Shown here: positions 60,428-64,000 of the stretch, in pieces
Layout of the letters: each line of letters begins with the position of its first letter
Position numbering within the stretch: the first letter of the stretch is position 1
NCBI RefSeq assembly: GCF_049445995.1
Contig: NZ_JBMSDZ010000015.1
Location: 24,321-88,320, forward strand
Direction: 5' to 3'
DNA from: Dyella_A sp049445995
GTDB taxonomy: Bacteria; Pseudomonadota; Gammaproteobacteria; Xanthomonadales; Rhodanobacteraceae
Length of the DNA: 64,000 bases
Notes under the pieces: generated by a model
The model's input: the letters and a program-made list of their open reading frames with translations, nothing else
What the model was told of the DNA's origin: nothing
Databases searched by the model: none
Made by a program: the position numbers and the translations under genes

Positions 60428-61915
60428 ATGCTGACTTTGGCCATTCTCGTCCCCCTGCTTGGTGCTCTTGCTTTGGCGTTCCTGCCCAACGCATCCGAAG
60501 CTCAGATACGCCGGATCGCCATCGGCGTGGCCGCGCTGCCGCTGCTCCTGTTGCTGGTCGTGTGGGCACGCTTCGATACCTCTGCCGGCGCGGCGGCGTT
60601 CCAGCAGGTGGAAGTGATCCCGTGGATCCCTTCGCTGGGCGTGGCCTGGCGGGTCGGTGTTGACGGCATCGCGCTGGCGATCGCGGCGATGAGCGCGCTG
60701 CTGTTTCTCGCCGCCATCGCCTGGCCGGCCGAAACCAAAGGGCGGGCTCGGGCCTACTACGCCTGGTTCCTGTTTCTGCAAGCGGTCTCGCTGGGCGTGT
60801 TTCTGGCGCTGGACCTGCTGCTGTTCTACGTGTTCTTCGACCTGAGCCTGGTCGGCATGTATTTCCTGATCGGCCGCTGGGGCCATGGCGACGCCCCGCG
60901 CGCGGCGCTCAAGTTCTTCGTGTACACGTTCGCCGGGTCGCTGGCGATCCTGCTGGCGATCCTGGGGCTGTCCCTCAGCGGCGGGCCGCTGAGCTTCGAC
61001 ATGCGCGAGTTGATCGCGCGGCAGCCGCTGGCGGGCATGGACGTGCGCAGCGCGCTGGTGCTGCTCGGCTTCGTATTCGGCTTCGGCATCAAGACGCCGC
61101 TGTTTCCACTGCACACCTGGCTGCCGCCCGCGCACGTCAACGCCCCTGGGCCGGTGTCGGCGATCCTGGCAGGGGTGCTGCTGAAGATGGGCGTGTACGG
61201 ATTGATCCGGATTCCGTTCTCGATGATGAGCGCGACGTTCGCCCGCTACGCGCTGCCGCTGGGCATCCTGGCGGTGATCTCGATCCTGTGGGGATCGCTG
61301 GTGGCGCTGGGTCAGCGCGACCTGAAACGGCGCATTGCCTACACCTCGGTCAACCACATGGGCTACGCCGTGCTGGGCGTCGCCGCGGCTGGCGCGCTCG
61401 CCGGCAGCAGTGCCGGACGTCAGCTCGCGCTGACCGGTGCGGTGGTGGAACTGGTGGCACACGGGCTGATCACCGGCGCGCTGTTCCTGATCACGGCCGC
61501 GTTCTGGCAGCGCGCGCGCGCGTACGACATGGATGCCTATGGCGGACTGGCGCAGGTGGCGCCGGGACTGACCGCGGCGGCCACGGTGGCGGCGTTCGCC
61601 AGCCTCGGCCTGCCCGGGCTGGCCGGCTTCGTGGCCGAGTTCCAGATCTTCGCCGGCACCTTCGCCAGCTATCCGTGGCTGGCCGCGATCGGGCTGCTCG
61701 GCATCCTGATCACCGCCGCGCTGTTCCTGCAGATGCTGCAGCGATTGTTCTTCGGCGCGCTGCCCGCGCGCTGGGCGGACTTCGCCGACCTGCGGCCACG
61801 GGAGATTCTGCTGCTGGGTGGATTGCTGCTGCTGGTGGTGGCGATCGGCGTCTACCCCCACGCACTGCTGGCAGTCGTCGACAGCGCGTCGGCCACGCTG
61901 GTGCGGAGTCGCTGA
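60428..61915 (+). CDS. nuoM: NuoM-like antiporter-type subunit
   Basis: The 495-residue protein has the NuoM core: FYVFFDLSLVGMYFLIGRWG, FGIKTPLFPLHTWLPPAHVNAPGPVSAILAGVLLKMGVYGL, and FVAEFQIFAGTF. The Lys residues in GIKTP and LLKMG and the Glu in VAEF are kept. The helix-5 Glu (E144 in E. coli) is an Asp here. One base separates it from the nuoL stop. Confidence 0.93.
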   Translation: MLTLAILVPLLGALALAFLPNASEAQIRRIAIGVAALPLLLLLVVWARFDTSAGAAAFQQVEVIPWIPSLGVAWRVGVDGIALAIAAMSALLFLAAIAWPAETKGRARAYYAWFLFLQAVSLGVFLALDLLLFYVFFDLSLVGMYFLIGRWGHGDAPRAALKFFVYTFAGSLAILLAILGLSLSGGPLSFDMRELIARQPLAGMDVRSALVLLGFVFGFGIKTPLFPLHTWLPPAHVNAPGPVSAILAGVLLKMGVYGLIRIPFSMMSATFARYALPLGILAVISILWGSLVALGQRDLKRRIAYTSVNHMGYAVLGVAAAGALAGSSAGRQLALTGAVVELVAHGLITGALFLITAAFWQRARAYDMDAYGGLAQVAPGLTAAATVAAFASLGLPGLAGFVAEFQIFAGTFASYPWLAAIGLLGILITAALFLQMLQRLFFGALPARWADFADLRPREILLLGGLLLLVVAIGVYPHALLAVVDSASATLVRSR

Positions 61916-61917
61916 CG

Positions 61918-63327
61918 ATGCCGATCGGCGACGTCCTGCCGGAAATCGCGGTGCTGGTGACGGCGGTGATCGGCCTGTTGCTGGCCTCGTTCGTGCCGCA
62001 GCGGTGGCAGTGGCTGGGTGCGCCGCTGGCCTTGGTCGGGCTGACGCTGGCCGGCGTGCTGTGCACCATGCAGTGGAGCGGTCCGCCGCGGCTGACCTTT
62101 TCGGGCACCTGGGCGCTGGACGGCGCCGGCAGCGCGGCGCGATGGATCATTCTGGCATCCACCGCCGTCGCCGTGCCGCTGGCGCCCGGATGGTTCCGGC
62201 ACGAACGGCGGCATGGCGAGTACTACACGATGCTGCTGCTGTCCGCGTTGGGCGCGATGGTGATGGCCAGTGCCGCCGATACGCTGCAACTGGTGATGGG
62301 CTTGCTGCTGTCGTCGGTGACCGGCTATACGCTGGCGGCGTGGCATCGCGACTGGGCGCTGTCGGTCGAGGCCGGCATGAAGTATTTCCTGATCGGCGCG
62401 TTCGCCAACACGCTGCTGATGCTCGGTGTCGCGCTGCTGTTCGGGCTGCTCGGCTGCACTGGCTATGCCGACATGGCGGCCGCGCTGGCGCACGCATCGG
62501 TATCGCCGTTGTTGCTGCTTGCGCTGGCGCTGGCGGTGATCGGTGTGGCGTTCGAACTGGGCGCGGTGCCTGTGCACACCTGGCTGCCCGATGTGGCCGA
62601 AGGCGCGCCGGCACCGGCGGCGGCGTTTCTCACCGTGGTGCCGAAAATCGGCGCCGCGCTGGCGCTGGCGCGGCTGCTGCACGTGTTTCCGGCGGACGTC
62701 GTCGGCTGGCGTCCGCTGCTGGCGGCGATGGCGGTGGCGACGATGACGCTGGGCAATCTGGCTGCGCTGTGGCAAACCGACGTACGTCGCCTGCTTGGCT
62801 GGTCATCGGTATCGCAGGCCGGCTATGCGCTGATGGCGGTCACCGTGATCGGTGTGAACGACCAGGCGCTGCCGGCGCTGCTGTTTTTCCTGGCCGGCTA
62901 CGCGGTAGCCAACCTCGCCGCGTTCGCCGTTGTCACGCAACTGCGCGGGCGCACCGAGCTGGCGCATTACCGCGGGCTGGCCGGCCCGCGGCCATGGCTG
63001 GCGGCGGTGCTGACGCTGAGCCTGCTGTCACTGGCCGGCATCCCGCCGCTGGTTGGTTTCGTGGGCAAGCTCATGCTGTTCGTGGCGACCATCGAGGCTG
63101 GCTACACGTGGCTGGCAGTAGTCGCCATCGCCAACACCGCGGTATCGCTGTTCTATTACCTGCGCGTGCTGGCGCCGATGTATTTCGCCGAGGTTCCGAC
63201 GCCGGTAGGCACCCTTGGCCACTGTGCCGGCAGTGCGGCGTTGCTGGCCGGCGCGGCGATCATCGTGCTCGGGCTGGCGGCGCAGCTGTTGCTGGCGGCG
63301 TTGCCGACGGCTGCCCTGTTGCCGTGA
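61918..63327 (+). CDS. nuoN: NuoN-like antiporter-type subunit with changed channel residues
   Basis: The 469-residue protein aligns with NuoN throughout (VEAGMKYFLIGAFANTLLMLG; DVAEGAPAPAAAFL; RRLLGWSSVSQAGY). By comparison with E. coli, the helix-5 Glu (E133) is Leu in MGLLLSSVTG, and the helix-7 Lys (K217) is Glu in VAFELGAVPVHTW, while the later Lys residues (PKIGAALAL, GFVGKLMLF) stay. It is the last operon gene, two bases after nuoM. Confidence 0.92.
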   Translation: MPIGDVLPEIAVLVTAVIGLLLASFVPQRWQWLGAPLALVGLTLAGVLCTMQWSGPPRLTFSGTWALDGAGSAARWIILASTAVAVPLAPGWFRHERRHGEYYTMLLLSALGAMVMASAADTLQLVMGLLLSSVTGYTLAAWHRDWALSVEAGMKYFLIGAFANTLLMLGVALLFGLLGCTGYADMAAALAHASVSPLLLLALALAVIGVAFELGAVPVHTWLPDVAEGAPAPAAAFLTVVPKIGAALALARLLHVFPADVVGWRPLLAAMAVATMTLGNLAALWQTDVRRLLGWSSVSQAGYALMAVTVIGVNDQALPALLFFLAGYAVANLAAFAVVTQLRGRTELAHYRGLAGPRPWLAAVLTLSLLSLAGIPPLVGFVGKLMLFVATIEAGYTWLAVVAIANTAVSLFYYLRVLAPMYFAEVPTPVGTLGHCAGSAALLAGAAIIVLGLAAQLLLAALPTAALLP

Positions 63328-63450
63328 TCGGCCCGCGCCGTGTCGAGCGCGCCAGCGCCACGGCAAAACGTCGCATTTCACCACCATGCGGCCCGGCCGG
63401 CTGACCTGCGTCAACCCTACCGCATCGCGACCGGCTAACCTCTGCCCGCA

Positions 63451-63930
63451 ATGAACCGTTTCCGCCGGCTCCGACCGACCATCCGCCGTCGCCTGACTTG
63501 GGCGATGGTGCTGTGGCTGGTGTGCCAGCAACTGGCGCTGGCGGCGTACGCGTGTGCCGGTGGTCTGCCCGGCGATGCAGCGCCGGCGGAAGTAGCCGGC
63601 ATGTCGACGATGGCCGGTCGCGAGGCTGCCGGCATGCGCATGCCGGGCATGGAGATGGCCGAGACGGGCACGGCCCCGGACTGCGCCGACATGCGCACAG
63701 GCGCGCCTGCGCATGCCCTGTGTGAAGGCCACTGCCATCCCGATCACGCCACCCAGCCGGACACACGCGCACCGTCCGTGCCGCCCGCGATGGTCGGCAT
63801 GCTCGCCCCGCCGCCGGTGCTGCCGGCGATGGCGCAGGTATCGTCCAGCGGCAATGTGCGGGTGCGCGCCGAACGATGGCGTCCCCCTGCGCCGCCCCCG
63901 ACGCTCCTGTACTGCTCGCTCCTGATCTAG
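63451..63930 (+). CDS. Exported Cys/His/Met-rich leader protein (copper-type)
   Basis: The 159-residue protein has a basic N-terminus and one hydrophobic signal segment (AMVLWLVCQQLALAAYACA), a Met-rich patch (GMRMPGMEMAETG) and a Cys/His cluster (CADMRTGAPAHALCEGHCHPDH). It resembles the short proteins that precede copper or heavy-metal RND efflux genes in Xanthomonads and is similar in design to the copL-like gene at 49339. It is 123 bp after nuoN; the window ends 70 bp beyond its stop, so its partners are not visible. Confidence 0.65.
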   Translation: MNRFRRLRPTIRRRLTWAMVLWLVCQQLALAAYACAGGLPGDAAPAEVAGMSTMAGREAAGMRMPGMEMAETGTAPDCADMRTGAPAHALCEGHCHPDHATQPDTRAPSVPPAMVGMLAPPPVLPAMAQVSSSGNVRVRAERWRPPAPPPTLLYCSLLI

Positions 63931-64000
63931 CGCACGGCTGCTGGCCGCCTTGCGTTCGCCGGGCCATCGCGTCCCGGCGTTTCCGGATCCCTGGAGTGCG

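Noticed and set aside
1..64000. tRNA, rRNA and CRISPR arrays
   Set aside because: I saw no cloverleaf with a GGTTCGAATCC-type T-loop, no rRNA-like stretch and no regularly spaced repeats.

Overview
The window is a high-GC, gene-dense chromosome segment. The gene content points to a gammaproteobacterium of the Xanthomonadales, most likely Rhodanobacteraceae (Rhodanobacter/Dyella-like): rsmG-parA-parB, algZ-algR-hemC, an emrRCAB-type efflux operon, copLAB copper resistance, TonB-receptor/LacI sugar loci with a halogenase-like gene, and REP-like palindromes with arms reading GTAGGAGCGCACC. The genus is inference. I see no tRNA, rRNA or CRISPR array.

Layout. 1-6.5 kb holds housekeeping genes: aroE (cut by the window edge), a gamma-class carbonic anhydrase, oligopeptidase A, exonuclease III, a UPF0149 protein and a pirin. 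6.55-17.7 kb is one minus-strand sugar-uptake operon: a LacI regulator, a TonB receptor, a flavin-dependent halogenase homologue, a glucoamylase-family (GH144-like) enzyme, an ABC binding lipoprotein with two permeases but no ATPase, an 83-residue membrane protein and gluconokinase. From the binding protein to gluconokinase the genes abut or overlap. 17.7-28.6 kb carries a 171-nt palindrome, a short SPFH protein, rsmG-parA-parB, a glycosyltransferase, a patatin, an SLC13-type transporter, a WYL regulator, an orphan DmsC-like protein and a DUF481 protein. 28.7-34.8 kb has algZ-algR-hemC, a carboxylesterase and an S9 peptidase. 34.9-35.7 kb is an AT-richer island with a BrnT/BrnA-like toxin-antitoxin pair.

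35.8-43.7 kb is a reduced-sulfur supercluster on the minus strand, made of two operons. The first has two YeeE-type transporters, a persulfide-dioxygenase-like hydrolase, a DUF442 protein, a BigR-type repressor and a TauE exporter. The second has an ArsR regulator continuous in frame with a DsrE protein, a cytochrome c4, TsdA-like thiosulfate dehydrogenase, a small exported protein, an unusual TlpA and a DsbG-like lipoprotein. Both ArsR regulators have two cysteines exactly 66 residues apart, the spacing of persulfide sensors BigR/SqrR.

43.9-48.8 kb is a MarR-controlled tripartite drug efflux operon. 48.8-53.8 kb is copper resistance: a Met/His-rich periplasmic protein, a CopL-like leader, CopA, CopB and a cytochrome c fused to an NTF2-like domain. 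A nonsense-riddled acyltransferase pseudogene follows. 54.8-63.3 kb is the most unusual part: an eight-gene operon resembling the membrane arm of respiratory complex I (NuoA, a NuoB/NuoD-like hybrid, NuoH, J, K, L, M, N) with no NuoC, E, F, G or I. The hybrid lacks the N2 cluster cysteines and the quinone-site histidines, NuoH lacks quinone-loop glutamates, and NuoN lacks two channel residues, while NuoL and most of NuoM look intact. It lies between two copper-type Cys/His/Met-rich leader genes, so it may be an ion-translocating module tied to metal stress rather than an NADH dehydrogenase. That function is inference.
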